Assembly (NCBI GenBank): GCA_963837105.1
Contig: CAWIMG010000036.1
Coordinates: 310,001-374,000 of the forward strand
Source: UBA9676 sp963837105
GTDB taxonomy: Bacteria; Actinomycetota; Actinomycetes; Streptosporangiales; Streptosporangiaceae
DNA: 64,000 bases
Direction: 5' to 3'
In this document: positions 1 through 9,066 of the stretch, one piece after another
Layout of the letters: every line of letters begins with the position of its first letter
How positions within the stretch are numbered: the stretch's first letter is position 1
Program-made: the position numbers and the translations under genes
The notes under the pieces: model-generated
The model's input: the letters and a program-made list of their open reading frames with translations, nothing else
The model's database searches: none
Told to the model about the DNA's origin: nothing

Positions 1-915
1 CTGTACGTCCTGCCTCCGGGCGTGCTCACCTGGCTGGCGACCCGGCCGGTACTGGAGAGCAAGCGGCTGCCGGAGCTGGTCATCTCGCAGGCGCGCTACC
101 TGGGGGAGCCGTCGGTGTGGTGCCGGATGACGCCACTGGCGGAGAAGGACGACATCATCGTGACCGGCCGGGTCTGGCGGCGGGCTCCGGCCCGGCCGGC
201 GCTGGCGTCCTCGGCCACGGCCGCCGGGCCGGCCAGCACCCAGGCGGGCGAGCCGGCCACCGGACGGACCGGCCACCGGGCGACTCCCGCTCCAGCCGCC
301 GGCCAGGCTGCTCCTGTCGGCCAGGTTGCACCTGTCGCTGGCCGGGCCGCTCCTGCTGCCGCCCAGGCGGCAGGACTGGTGCGGGTGCCCGCCACCGGTG
401 CGGCGGCTGGCCGGGGCCAGGCCGCGGTCACCGCCCGCGGCCGGAGTCATCAGGTTCCGGTACCGTCGCCAGCCAGCGTGCCCTGGCCAGCACCGGCCAG
501 GCCAGCCCGGCCTGCCGCCGGCACCGGCCAGGCGGCACCGGCTCCAGTGCGGGTGCCCGCACCGGGCCCGGCACCTGCTCCCGGGCCCGTACAGCCGCTG
601 GCCCCGTCGGCTCGTCCCGTGGCCGCGCCTGCTCCCGGGCCCGCACTGCCGCGGGCCGCGCTGGCTCCCCCCGCGACAGCACCTGCCCCCGAACCTGCGC
701 GGCCACCGGCTACCCCCGAGATGCCCCGGCCGCCGGCCCGCCGCTCCGCCGCCGGTGGTGGTCGTACCCGCGCAGCGGGCCGCGGCCGCAGGCCCGCCCA
801 GCGCACGGCCGCCGACCGTGGAGCGCGCACTGAGCGGCCCGCCCGGCCAGCGCAGCCCGAACTGGCGCAACCACGTCGTGGTCGTCCCGGGCGGGGCCGG
901 GCCGGGCCGGCCTGA
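1..915 (+). CDS. TcpE-like conjugation membrane protein, 5' end outside window
   Basis: The reading frame is open from the first base, so the N-terminus lies upstream. The visible start (about residues 1-60) has a hydrophobic segment followed by a conserved-looking core with ARYLGEPSVWCRMTPL and IIVTGRVWRR, which resembles the C-terminal part of TcpE-like proteins of Gram-positive conjugation systems. The remaining 230 or so residues are a low-complexity Ala/Pro/Arg tail without recognisable domain. The end of this tail overlaps the start of the next gene. Position directly before a MinD-like ATPase and a VirB4-like ATPase supports a role in a type IV secretion-like membrane complex. The family call is from recall of motif shape and has not been aligned; the tail could be partly misread because GC-rich frames are open in several phases here. 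Confidence 0.6.
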   Translation: MYVLPPGVLTWLATRPVLESKRLPELVISQARYLGEPSVWCRMTPLAEKDDIIVTGRVWRRAPARPALASSATAAGPASTQAGEPATGRTGHRATPAPAAGQAAPVGQVAPVAGRAAPAAAQAAGLVRVPATGAAAGRGQAAVTARGRSHQVPVPSPASVPWPAPARPARPAAGTGQAAPAPVRVPAPGPAPAPGPVQPLAPSARPVAAPAPGPALPRAALAPPATAPAPEPARPPATPEMPRPPARRSAAGGGRTRAAGRGRRPAQRTAADRGARTERPARPAQPELAQPRRGRPGRGRAGPA

Positions 916-1777
916 CCCCGACAAACGTGACCGGGCCCGGGCCGTGCAGCCGATCGCCGGTTCCCGGCTGGTCGCCGTCCTTGGCTGCACCGTCGGCGCG
1001 GGCCAGACGGTCACCGCGCTGATCGTCGCCGAGCTGCTGGCCAGCCTGCGCGGGGAGGCGGTAGCGGCGCTGGACCTCAATCCCGGCCCGGCCTCGCTCG
1101 GCGAGCTGGCGTCCCCCCAGCCGCCGATCACGGTCAGCTCGCTGCTCACCGCGGCCACCAGCCAGGCAGGCGGTCCGCGGCAGGCGGCGCCCAGGACCTG
1201 GCCGTTCACCCACCGGCATGGTGGCCATGGCCGGCTCGACGTGGTCGCACCGGCGGTGCACGGTGACGGCTCACTGGCGCTGACCGACCTGGACTACCGG
1301 CGGCTGTTCGACACGGTCGCGGCCCGCTACCCGGTCGGGCTCGCCGATCCCGGTGCCGCCGCCGTGGCCCGGGTACTGGCCGCCGCCGACCAGCTGGTGC
1401 TGGTCGCCCCGGCCAGCCCAGACGCGGCGCGCTCACTCGCGATGACCACCGAATGGCTGACCGCACACGGCTATGGCGCGCTGGTCGCGAACTGCATCAC
1501 GGTGCTCAATGGCCTGTCCAAGCGCAGCATGCCGCACGCCGAGCAGGCCGAACTGGTGGTCCGGGGCCGGTGCCGGGCACTCGTGCGCGTGCCCTGGGAC
1601 GACCACCTGGCCGGGCTGCAGGCCGGCCAGGACGCTTCGGGCAGCCCCGGCCAGGCCGGTGAGCCGTCCCGGCTCCGGCAGCTGCGGCCTCTGGTCCAGC
1701 AGGCATACATGGCGCTGGCGGGGGTGCTGGTCGCGTCGCTGGCGAGCCGCCAGCCGCCGCGGAGGGCGGCCAGGTGA
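818..1777 (+). CDS. MinD/ParA-like ATPase with degenerate P-loop
   Basis: A MinD/ParA-fold protein, expected to sit at the membrane and regulate the neighbouring secretion apparatus. After a WRNHV and GGAGPGRPDPD lead-in typical of actinobacterial MinD-like proteins comes the P-loop position, GCTVGAGQTVT, followed by LDLNPGPASLGELA where the family has its switch region. Aligned to KGGVGKT, both the signature lysine (T here) and the Walker A lysine (Q here) are absent, so canonical ATP hydrolysis is doubtful. The start is uncertain: GTG at 818 keeps the tryptophan lead-in; GTG codons at 755, 878 and 944 are alternatives. It overlaps the upstream gene tail and its stop overlaps the next start (GTGA), indicating translational coupling. 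Confidence 0.7.
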   Translation: MERALSGPPGQRSPNWRNHVVVVPGGAGPGRPDPDKRDRARAVQPIAGSRLVAVLGCTVGAGQTVTALIVAELLASLRGEAVAALDLNPGPASLGELASPQPPITVSSLLTAATSQAGGPRQAAPRTWPFTHRHGGHGRLDVVAPAVHGDGSLALTDLDYRRLFDTVAARYPVGLADPGAAAVARVLAAADQLVLVAPASPDAARSLAMTTEWLTAHGYGALVANCITVLNGLSKRSMPHAEQAELVVRGRCRALVRVPWDDHLAGLQAGQDASGSPGQAGEPSRLRQLRPLVQQAYMALAGVLVASLASRQPPRRAAR

Positions 1778-4362
1778 CCCGCGCCACCAGGGGCCGCAGC
1801 CGGCTGAGCGTCCGGTACTTCGACGACCGCATTCTGCTCACCGAGACCCATGCCTGGGCGTACTACCGGCTGCCCACGCACCCGTATGAGTTCACCACCG
1901 CGCCCGAGCGGGAAGCGACGGCGGTCAACATCACGGTGGCGCTGGCCGCCGTCCGGGTGCCGGACGCGGAGGTGCATCTGCGGGTCGCGCACCGCTCCTA
2001 CCCGGCGGCTGGCTGGGCCGCCCGGCTGGACGCTACCTCCGATGGCGGCCCGGGCTGGCATGGCTACCTGGACGAGATGTACCGGCACGTCTGGTCGAAG
2101 GACTTCTGGATCAAGGAGGTGTACCTGGGAGTCCGGCTCGGCCAGCGGCGGATGCGGGCCCAGCTGTCCGGTGGTGCGCTGTCGTCGTTCTTCGGCGCCT
2201 ACCGGGCCGGCGAGCAGGCGCTCGGGCTTGCCGACGAGGCGGTCGGCGACAGCGAGCTGGCCCGCTGGACCGACCAGTCCGAACGGCTCGGCCGGGCGCT
2301 GCAGGCCAGTGCGCTGGGCGCCCGCCACGCCACCAGCGACGAGATCGCCTGGCTGTTCGGCCACACGCTGGCCGGCACGGTGGGCGATCCGATGCCGTCG
2401 GCGTCCCGCCGCCGCACCTGGGGTGCGGGCGAGATCGAATCACTGCTGGAAGGCCAGGTGCAGAACGGCCGCACCATGCTCAGGCTGGAGCATCCGGCGG
2501 GGGAGTCGTATGCGGCGTTCCTGTCGTTCTCCCGGTTCCCCGACGTCATGTCCTTCCCAGATACCGAACCCTGGCTGCATTTCGCCGACTCGCTTCCGTT
2601 CCCGGTGGAAGTGAGTTCCCGGATGCGCCTGATCCCGCCGTCGAAGGCCAGCAAGGACGTCGGGCGCAAGCTGGCACACGCCCGGGACATGGACGCGCAT
2701 ATCCGGGAAGCGGGAGTCGACCTGCCGCTGGCGCTGGCCGAGCAGCTGGAGGCGGCCCGGCTGCTGGAGCATGGCATCACCAAGGAGCGGCTGCCGTTCG
2801 TGTACGGGTGGCACCGGCTCTCGGTGTCCGCGCCGTCGAGGGACTTGTGCCAGCGCCGGGTGGAGGCGCTGGTGGAGCACTACCGGGACATCGGCATCGA
2901 TGTGGTCAACTCCACCGGCGACCAGTTCTCGCTGCTGTGCGAGTCGCTGCCGGGCGACCGGGTGCGGCTGTCCTCCTACGTGCAGCGGCAGCCGCTGTAC
3001 ACGATCGCGGGCGGGGTGCCGACCGCGGCGGTGGGCCTGGGTGACCTGGCGGTCGGCGGGCTGGCGGGGGACGAGGTCAGCTGGATCGGTCCCTACATCG
3101 GCGAGACGCTGGGCCGGGCCCGGTCGATCGTGCACTTCGACCCGCTGCTGGCCGCCGCCCGCAACCGGCCCACCGCGGTTGCCATCACCGGTGAGCCCGG
3201 CGGCGGCAAGACCACCCTGGCGCTGCTGCTGATGTTCCAGCTCGCCCTGCGCGGCGTGACGGTAGCGGTCATCGACCCTAAGGGCGACGCCGAATCCCTG
3301 GTTGGTGTGCTGCGGGCACGAGGCCGCAAGGCCCGGGTGCTCCCGCTCGGCTCGGCCGCACCCGGCCTGCTCGACCCCTTCTCCTTCGGAGACGATCTGG
3401 CCGAGAAGCGGACCATGGCCACCGAGACGCTCCGGCTGCTGCTGCCGCGGATGAGCGAGGAGCGCGAGAGCGCGATGGTCCAGGCGGTGTCCGCGGTGGC
3501 CAGCGGGGACCGGCCGAGCCTGGGCAAAGTGGTCCGGCATCTGGAGCAGGCCGCCGACCCGGCCTCGCGGAACCTGGGTGCGGTGCTGCGCTCGATGGCC
3601 GAGATGCGGCTGGCCCGGCTGTGCTTCGCGCCCGCCGGTGGCCAGCGGATCGATGCGGTCGGCTGGACCACCGTGTTCACCCTGGCCGGGCTCACCCTGC
3701 CCGACGCGGCGGTCCACCGCGGGGACTTCTCCTATGAGCAGCGCCTCTCGGTCGCCCTGCTGTACCTGGTCTCCCAGTTCGCCCGGCGGCTGCTGAACGG
3801 AATGGACCGCCGGCTGCCCAAAGCCATCTTCCTGGACGAAGCATGGGCGATCACCTCCACCCCGGAGGGGGCCAAGCTCGTGCCCGAGGTGTCCCGGATG
3901 GGCCGGTCCCGCAACACCGCGCTGATCCTGGTCTCCCAGAACGCCGGCGATCTGCTGAGTGAGCAGGTGACCAACTGCATCTCCGGCGTCTTCGCCTTCC
4001 GCTCGTCCGAACGGGTGGAGGTGGCGAACGTGATGGCGCTTCTCGGCGTGGAGAACTCGGACGAGCATCAGCTGGTGCTGCGCGGCCTGGGCAATGGCGA
4101 GTGCGTCTTCCGTGACCTGGAGGGCAGGGTCGGCCGGATCGGCATCGACCTGATCTCCGACGAGATGCGGGACTGGCTGGACACCAACCCGACCCGCGCC
4201 CGGCCTTCGCCGCCGGCGGGTGACGTCCCGCTGCCGGAGGCGGATCACCAGCAAGCCGGCGATGGTGTGCCACCGGGGGATGCAGATGGCGTGCCGCCGG
4301 GGGACGCAGCTGACCGCACGCACGTGGGGGAACCACTCCCAGAATCCGGAGGCCTGCCTTGA
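1774..4362 (+). CDS. VirB4/TraC-like secretion ATPase
   Basis: An 862-residue cytoplasmic ATPase of the VirB4/TraC/TcpF type, expected to power substrate transfer or pilus-like assembly at the membrane complex. The N-terminal half (about 1-450) lacks nucleotide motifs, as in VirB4 proteins. Walker A is GEPGGGKTT at about residues 473-481 and Walker B is IFLDEAW near residues 686-691. A RMGRSRNTALILVSQNA stretch follows, matching the sensor region of HerA/FtsK-like motors. The C-terminal 50 residues are a disordered Pro/Gly/Asp tail with a repeated GVPPGDA. GTG start overlaps the previous stop by four bases; the stop overlaps a TTG that could begin the next gene. All active-site motifs look intact. 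Confidence 0.85.
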   Translation: MTRATRGRSRLSVRYFDDRILLTETHAWAYYRLPTHPYEFTTAPEREATAVNITVALAAVRVPDAEVHLRVAHRSYPAAGWAARLDATSDGGPGWHGYLDEMYRHVWSKDFWIKEVYLGVRLGQRRMRAQLSGGALSSFFGAYRAGEQALGLADEAVGDSELARWTDQSERLGRALQASALGARHATSDEIAWLFGHTLAGTVGDPMPSASRRRTWGAGEIESLLEGQVQNGRTMLRLEHPAGESYAAFLSFSRFPDVMSFPDTEPWLHFADSLPFPVEVSSRMRLIPPSKASKDVGRKLAHARDMDAHIREAGVDLPLALAEQLEAARLLEHGITKERLPFVYGWHRLSVSAPSRDLCQRRVEALVEHYRDIGIDVVNSTGDQFSLLCESLPGDRVRLSSYVQRQPLYTIAGGVPTAAVGLGDLAVGGLAGDEVSWIGPYIGETLGRARSIVHFDPLLAAARNRPTAVAITGEPGGGKTTLALLLMFQLALRGVTVAVIDPKGDAESLVGVLRARGRKARVLPLGSAAPGLLDPFSFGDDLAEKRTMATETLRLLLPRMSEERESAMVQAVSAVASGDRPSLGKVVRHLEQAADPASRNLGAVLRSMAEMRLARLCFAPAGGQRIDAVGWTTVFTLAGLTLPDAAVHRGDFSYEQRLSVALLYLVSQFARRLLNGMDRRLPKAIFLDEAWAITSTPEGAKLVPEVSRMGRSRNTALILVSQNAGDLLSEQVTNCISGVFAFRSSERVEVANVMALLGVENSDEHQLVLRGLGNGECVFRDLEGRVGRIGIDLISDEMRDWLDTNPTRARPSPPAGDVPLPEADHQQAGDGVPPGDADGVPPGDAADRTHVGEPLPESGGLP

Positions 4363-4430
4363 CCCACGCCAGTTTGACCCGGTTACCCCGCGCCGCCCGC
4401 TCACAGTTACTGACGTCCGGAGTCTCTCCC

Positions 4431-6975
4431 ATGCGCAGACGTTTCGCCCGGATCCCGCCGCCACTGCGCCGGGCGGTGCTGCTGCTCGGCGTCATCGCCG
4501 CGGTGGCCGGTCTGCCCGGCCCGGCGATGGCGGCGGTGGCCCAGGTGACCCCAGCGCCGCCAGCCGCGACCGCGGTCATCACCGGGCCGGCCCACGAGCT
4601 GATGGCCAGCACGGCGGCGCGCACCGCCAGCCCGGCCGCCGCCAGCCACCAGGCCGCCGCCAGCCACCCGGCCGCCGCCAGCCACCAGGCCGCCGCCGGC
4701 CACCCGGCCGCCCGGCCACCCGGCCGCGCCCGGGGGCGTCTGCCAGGTGCCCGGGGTCGGCGACATCGGTGGCCTGCTCGGGTTCTGCGCGGCTGGCTCC
4801 AGCGGCATCATCGGCGACCTGAACAACATCTGCCAGCCGTCCGTGCCGGCACCCGAGCCCGCCACCGGCGGGATCGACGCGCTGGTCCGGCCACCCGCCG
4901 GGACGTCGGCGGTCCCGGGCACCCTGTACGACCGGTATGGCCTGGCCGGGCAGTCGTGGGCCGCCTACGACCTGCAATGCAGCGACATGACGTCGCTGAT
5001 CGGCAACAACATCGCCGCGGTCGTGTTCGACGCCGCCAAAGCGCTGGACCGGGTGACGATCACCGTCTATCAGTCGGCCGCTGGCGAGGGCATTCTGGCC
5101 TGGCTGTCAGGTGCGGTGGACAAGCTCATCACCAGCCTCGGCAACGCGATCTACTTCCCCTACCTGGCGCCGGTCGTGATCATCGGCGCCATCTGGCTTG
5201 CCTGGCAGGGTCTCATCCGCCGGCGGGCGACCCGCACCATCGAGGGCACCATCTGGATGGTGCTGGCCTGCGCGGCGGCGATCTGGCTGATCGGCCGGCC
5301 CGCCGACTTCACCGGGATGGGCAAGGCGGTCTCGGACGGTATTACCCAGACGCTGAACGTCGCCTTCGCAAAGCTGCCCGCCCCGCAGCAGAGCAGCTGC
5401 GTGCCTTTGCAGCAGGGCGACCCGCAGCTGCCAGCCGGTGGCAGCTTCGCCTATGCGGCGGGCAACGGGGTGGTCGATGCCAACGCTAACGAGCTGTGGA
5501 CCGTGCTGGTCTGCAAGCCGTGGCTGGATGGCGAGTTCGGCACCACCAGCTACGGGGCCAAGGGCGGCCCGCAGACGGTGGTCAACAGGTACGGCCGCCA
5601 GTTGCTGTGGGCCCAGGCCATCGCCACCAACGAGCGGCCGACGACGGCGGTGATCACCGCCAAGCAGGACGCCTACGCGGGGATCGCGGCCTCGCTCAAG
5701 AACAATTACCCGGCGGTGTATCCGCTGTTCCAGGGCAAGCAATGGACCACCCGGCTGGAGATCGCGTTCGCGGCGCTGTTCGCCGCCCTCGCGGCCGGCC
5801 TGCTGGTGCTGCTGATAGCGATCACGCTCATCATCCTCAAGCTCGGCTTCCTGCTCCTGCTGGTGGCGGGCCCGTTCTTCCTCATCATCGGCACCCATCC
5901 CGGGTTCGGCCGGATTATCGCGCTGCGGTGGGCGGAGATGCTGATCGGCGTGCTGCTGAAAACGGCGGCGATCGCGCTGGTCCTGTCGGTGCTGCTGTAC
6001 GCCTACTCACTGATCATGGGTGCCAGTGACGCGGTGCTGCCGTGGGCGCTGAAGATTCTGATGATCTCGCTGGTGACGGTGGCGGTCTTCATCTACCGCA
6101 AGCCGTTCAGCCACCTGTTCTCGGCCGTCGGCTACGGGATGATCGGTTCCCGGGAGCGGGCAGAGGAGAGCCTGGCCCGGGCCGGGAGCACGGCGGGCCG
6201 GAACACGGTGGATGCGGCCACGGTGGCTGTGCCGGGCTTTGCCGCCTACCGGGCCGCCCGGTGGGCGCGGCGGAACCCGGCGCAGGCGGCAGGCGTGGCC
6301 GCGCAGGTGGCGGCGGGCGGCGCGGCCGGGGCCGCGGCCGGGGCGGCCATGGCCGCCCCGGATGGCACCGCCGTGGCCAGCAATGGGCACGGCGGCAGCA
6401 GTGCGGCGGCTACGGCGGGTTCACCCGACACCGGTGCGCCGGGCGCGGGCGGCCGGGCCGGGACGGCGGGCGGCAGCACTGCCCGTGCCCGCGCGCGCGG
6501 CACCGCTGACGACAGCAACGGGGCTGGCCGGACCCCGCCGCCGCTGGACCTGCCGTCCCGGCAGGCGGATAACGGGTCGCCCACGCCGGCTGGCTGGGGG
6601 CGCGGGCCCGATCCGGCCCGGCCACGGTGGCCGGGAACCGCCACCCGGCCCTCGGCCGGTGCCGCACCGCCCCGGGCACCGGCCAGTCACGCGCCATCCG
6701 CGCCCGCCTCGCCCCGCGCGGGAAGTGACCCGGCCCGCGCGAACTCCTCCGCCAGCGGCGCGGCCAGTTTCTTCGCGGCCGGAGGTGGGAACGGCCGGTT
6801 CACGCGGTCATCCGCGGCGCGGCCGGACGCGGCCGGGGGGCCACGGGCACCTGCCCGGGAGCAGGCCACCGGTAGCAGGTCGGCCGGGCCGGCCAGCCCG
6901 GCCGGCGGCGGTGAGCCTGGCCAGGCCCACCCACCGAGCCCGTTCTGGCTGCGGCCGGTCCGGCGCCGGAAGTAG
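4431..6975 (+). CDS. polytopic TcpH/TrbL-like membrane protein, frame change inside N-terminal repeat
   Basis: A channel-forming candidate of the secretion locus. ATG at 4431 (or TTG at 4359, overlapping the VirB4 stop) opens a signal peptide, RRAVLLLGVIAAVAGLPGPAMA, then a repeated AAASHQ/AAASHP spacer. The frame then changes near 4701-4722, and the body reads in the other frame from about 4717, with VCQVPGVGDIGGLLGFC directly after the repeat. The body has about six membrane segments: two at 5160-5300, a long hydrophobic pair at 5760-5900, and two at 5940-6100. A 280-residue Ala/Gly/Pro tail follows. Read literally, the body would start at GTG 4747 without a signal peptide. A missing or extra base in the repeat is the simplest explanation. 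Confidence 0.65.
4631..4728 (+). repeat. short tandem repeat encoding AAASHQ/AAASHP
   Basis: Imperfect units of the form GCCGCCAGCCACCAGGCC, 15 to 18 bases long, are repeated about six times within the signal-peptide spacer of the TcpH/TrbL-like gene. The last units are irregular: the stretch GGCCACCCGGCCGCCC at about 4698-4713 is 16 bases rather than a multiple of three, and this is where the reading frame changes. Slippage in replication or in sequencing could create this. Confidence 0.7.
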
Positions 6976-6977
6976 CT

Positions 6978-7631
6978 GTGCCGGGGATGGACCTGTCACC
7001 GGCGCAGCGGAAGCTGGCCTTCGCCATCATCGTGCTGGCCCTGGCCGGGCTGGGCGTATTCCTGCTGTGGCCCGGCCCGGCCACTGCCCACCGCCGGGGC
7101 TCGGCACTGCCATCGGCCCCCGGGACGCCAACGGCCCGGCCCGCCACGGCGGCTGCCCCGGCCACCGGTGGCCTGGTACCGCCGGCCGGGGCGGTGAACA
7201 TCTACCAGTGGCTCCCCTTCAGCCAGGCCGACCTGGCGGCAGCGGCCGGAGTGGTGCGGCACTTCGCCGCCGGCTATGCGACCTACAGCTACACGCAGAG
7301 TGCGGGCAGCTACGTCGACCGGATGCACGGCCTGGTCACCCCTTCCCTGTCCGGGGTGCTGGCCACCGGCTTCGCCACGCCCGGTGTCGCTCAGGTGAGA
7401 ACCCAGCAGAAGCAGTCCGCATCGGGCAGCGGGATGATCACCGCGCTGCGCGCGTTTGGCCCGTCGAGCTTGACGTTTGTCGTCACGCTGACCCAGAAGA
7501 CCTACCGCACCGGGCGGACGGGCACGACCACCTCCGCGGTGACTACCGGCTCGTATGCCATCACGGTCCAGCGGGCCGGCAGCGGCTGGCAGGTGAACGA
7601 CATCCAGCTCGCCTCGGCGGGTAACTCATGA
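6978..7631 (+). CDS. TcpC/VirB8-like bitopic protein
   Basis: A 217-residue protein with one N-terminal membrane span (about residues 10-30, KLAFAIIVLALAGLGVFLLW), a Pro/Ala linker, and an exported domain of about 150 residues. The domain carries FAAGYATYSY and ends in a strand-rich VQRAGSGWQVNDIQLA, the layout of the NTF2-like fold of TcpC/VirB8 proteins that scaffold conjugation channels. GTG start lies two bases after the upstream stop, and its own stop overlaps the next start (ATGA), so it is translationally coupled on both sides. The fold is inferred from size, topology and position; sequence identity to TcpC is likely low. Confidence 0.6.
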   Translation: MPGMDLSPAQRKLAFAIIVLALAGLGVFLLWPGPATAHRRGSALPSAPGTPTARPATAAAPATGGLVPPAGAVNIYQWLPFSQADLAAAAGVVRHFAAGYATYSYTQSAGSYVDRMHGLVTPSLSGVLATGFATPGVAQVRTQQKQSASGSGMITALRAFGPSSLTFVVTLTQKTYRTGRTGTTTSAVTTGSYAITVQRAGSGWQVNDIQLASAGNS

Positions 7632-8815
7632 CCGGGCGGGCCGGCCTGCACACTGGCCGGATCACGCTGGTGCTGGTGATCGGCCTGGTGATGATGCTGG
7701 TGCTCTGCCTGGCGGTGGTCGGTGCCGGGCTGATCGGCGGCGGCAGCATCCTGTTCGCGGCAGGCCAGGGCTGCGCGGGCGGCGGCACCGGCCGGTCGCC
7801 GACGGCGGTGACCGCGGCCGTGCAGCCGGCGCCCAGCGCGGCCGGGCGCGCCACCATCCCGGCCAACTACCTTCAGATCTTCCAGCAGGCCGGGCGCACC
7901 TACGGGGTGCCGTGGGTGATCCTGGCCGGCATCGGCGAGGTGGAGAGTGACGACGGCCGCTCCAGTCTGCCCGGCGTGCACAGCGGGGCGAACGCCTTCG
8001 GCGCGGCTGGCCCGATGCAGATCGGCATCGGTGGCGCGGCCGGCAACACCTGGGGCGGCGTACCGGTCCACCCGGCCGGCCAGCGGGTCGCGGGGGTGGC
8101 CACCGACGCCAATGGCGATGGCACCGCCAGCGTCTACGATCCGGCCGACGCGATCGCCGGCGCGGCCAAATACCTGGTCGCGCACGGGGTGCAGAGCAAC
8201 GTCAGCGGCGCTATCTTCGCCTACAACCATCTGTCCTCGTACGTGACCGACGTGCTGCACTGGGCGTCGGTGTACGCTGGCGGCGGTTTTACCGTCAGCG
8301 CGGCCGCCGGGGGTGCTGGTGGCGGGGTGCTGACCGCCGCCCAGTGCCTGGTGACCGCGGCGGCCGGGGGCACCGGTGGCGGCCCGCGCGACGCGCAGAT
8401 TCCCAACCAGGTCGCCGCCACCGCGATCGCGTTCGCCCGGGCGCAGCTGGGCAAGCCATACCTGTGGGGCGGCACGGGGCCGGATGCGTTCGATTGCTCT
8501 GGGCTGGTGATGATGGCCTACCGGGCCGCCGGGGTGGACATCCCGCGCACGTCCCAGCAGCAGTGGATCTGGGGGCCGCGGGTCGCGCCAGGACACGAGG
8601 AGCCGGGGGATCTGGTGTTCTTCGCTGGTGCCGACGGGACCAGCACGTCGCCCGGGCACGTCGGGCTGGTGATCGGGAACGGCCTGATGATCGAGGCGTA
8701 CGCGACCGGGTTCCCGATCCGGATCGCCCCCTACGGCGGCCGCGGCGCGGCCGGTTTCATCCGTCCCTGGGCTCACGCTGGCCTTGCGCTGACCAGCCAG
8801 CAGCTGGCCGGCTGA
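7628..8815 (+). CDS. membrane-anchored lytic transglycosylase-NlpC/P60 hydrolase
   Basis: A 395-residue bifunctional peptidoglycan hydrolase that would open the wall for the secretion apparatus, as TcpG/CwlT-like proteins do in Gram-positive conjugation. One membrane span (about 12-35) is followed by a transglycosylase domain (about 75-210) with YGVPWVILAGIGEVESD, where the Glu of VES is the expected acid, and GAAGPMQIGIGG. The C-terminal NlpC/P60 domain (about 260-385) shows the catalytic Cys of FDCSGLVMMAYRAAG at about residue 290 and the His of PGHVGLVIG at about residue 344. The third polar residue would lie in the RIAPYGG region and is not assigned. Last gene of the run; a 250-base gap follows. 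Confidence 0.88.
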   Translation: MTGRAGLHTGRITLVLVIGLVMMLVLCLAVVGAGLIGGGSILFAAGQGCAGGGTGRSPTAVTAAVQPAPSAAGRATIPANYLQIFQQAGRTYGVPWVILAGIGEVESDDGRSSLPGVHSGANAFGAAGPMQIGIGGAAGNTWGGVPVHPAGQRVAGVATDANGDGTASVYDPADAIAGAAKYLVAHGVQSNVSGAIFAYNHLSSYVTDVLHWASVYAGGGFTVSAAAGGAGGGVLTAAQCLVTAAAGGTGGGPRDAQIPNQVAATAIAFARAQLGKPYLWGGTGPDAFDCSGLVMMAYRAAGVDIPRTSQQQWIWGPRVAPGHEEPGDLVFFAGADGTSTSPGHVGLVIGNGLMIEAYATGFPIRIAPYGGRGAAGFIRPWAHAGLALTSQQLAG

Positions 8816-8921
8816 CGAGCCGGGAAGCGGCGGGCCGCTCCCGCACAACCACGCAGCACCATGAAATCGCGGCACCCCGCCCGCTGGGCCTGGCATATGC
8901 CGGCTGCTACGGCGCGGCTGC

Positions 8922-8949
8922 TTTGAAATCCGTATTTCCCCCCTACAGT
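8922..8949 (+). promoter_or_regulatory. possible promoter for SH3-like gene
   Basis: TTTGAA at 8922-8927 and TACAGT at 8944-8949 are 16 bases apart in the 250-base gap before the SH3-like gene. This is the most AT-rich part of the gap. The distance to the ATG at 9067 implies a leader of about 110 bases. Weak matches, proposed from sequence alone. Confidence 0.3.
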
Positions 8950-9066
8950 ACCGAGCAGGCAACCGGCGAAGGCATCTGTGCGCCCCAGGTGACCGTTGCG
9001 GCGAGGAGCCCGCCCATGTTTCGCCGCCGGGGTATGTGGGGCTCGCGTCGAAGAAGAGGGAAACAC

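Noticed and set aside
1..8815. Calling the secretion locus an integrative conjugative element
   Set aside because: No integrase, relaxase, TraB or attachment site is in the window, and the left boundary lies outside it.
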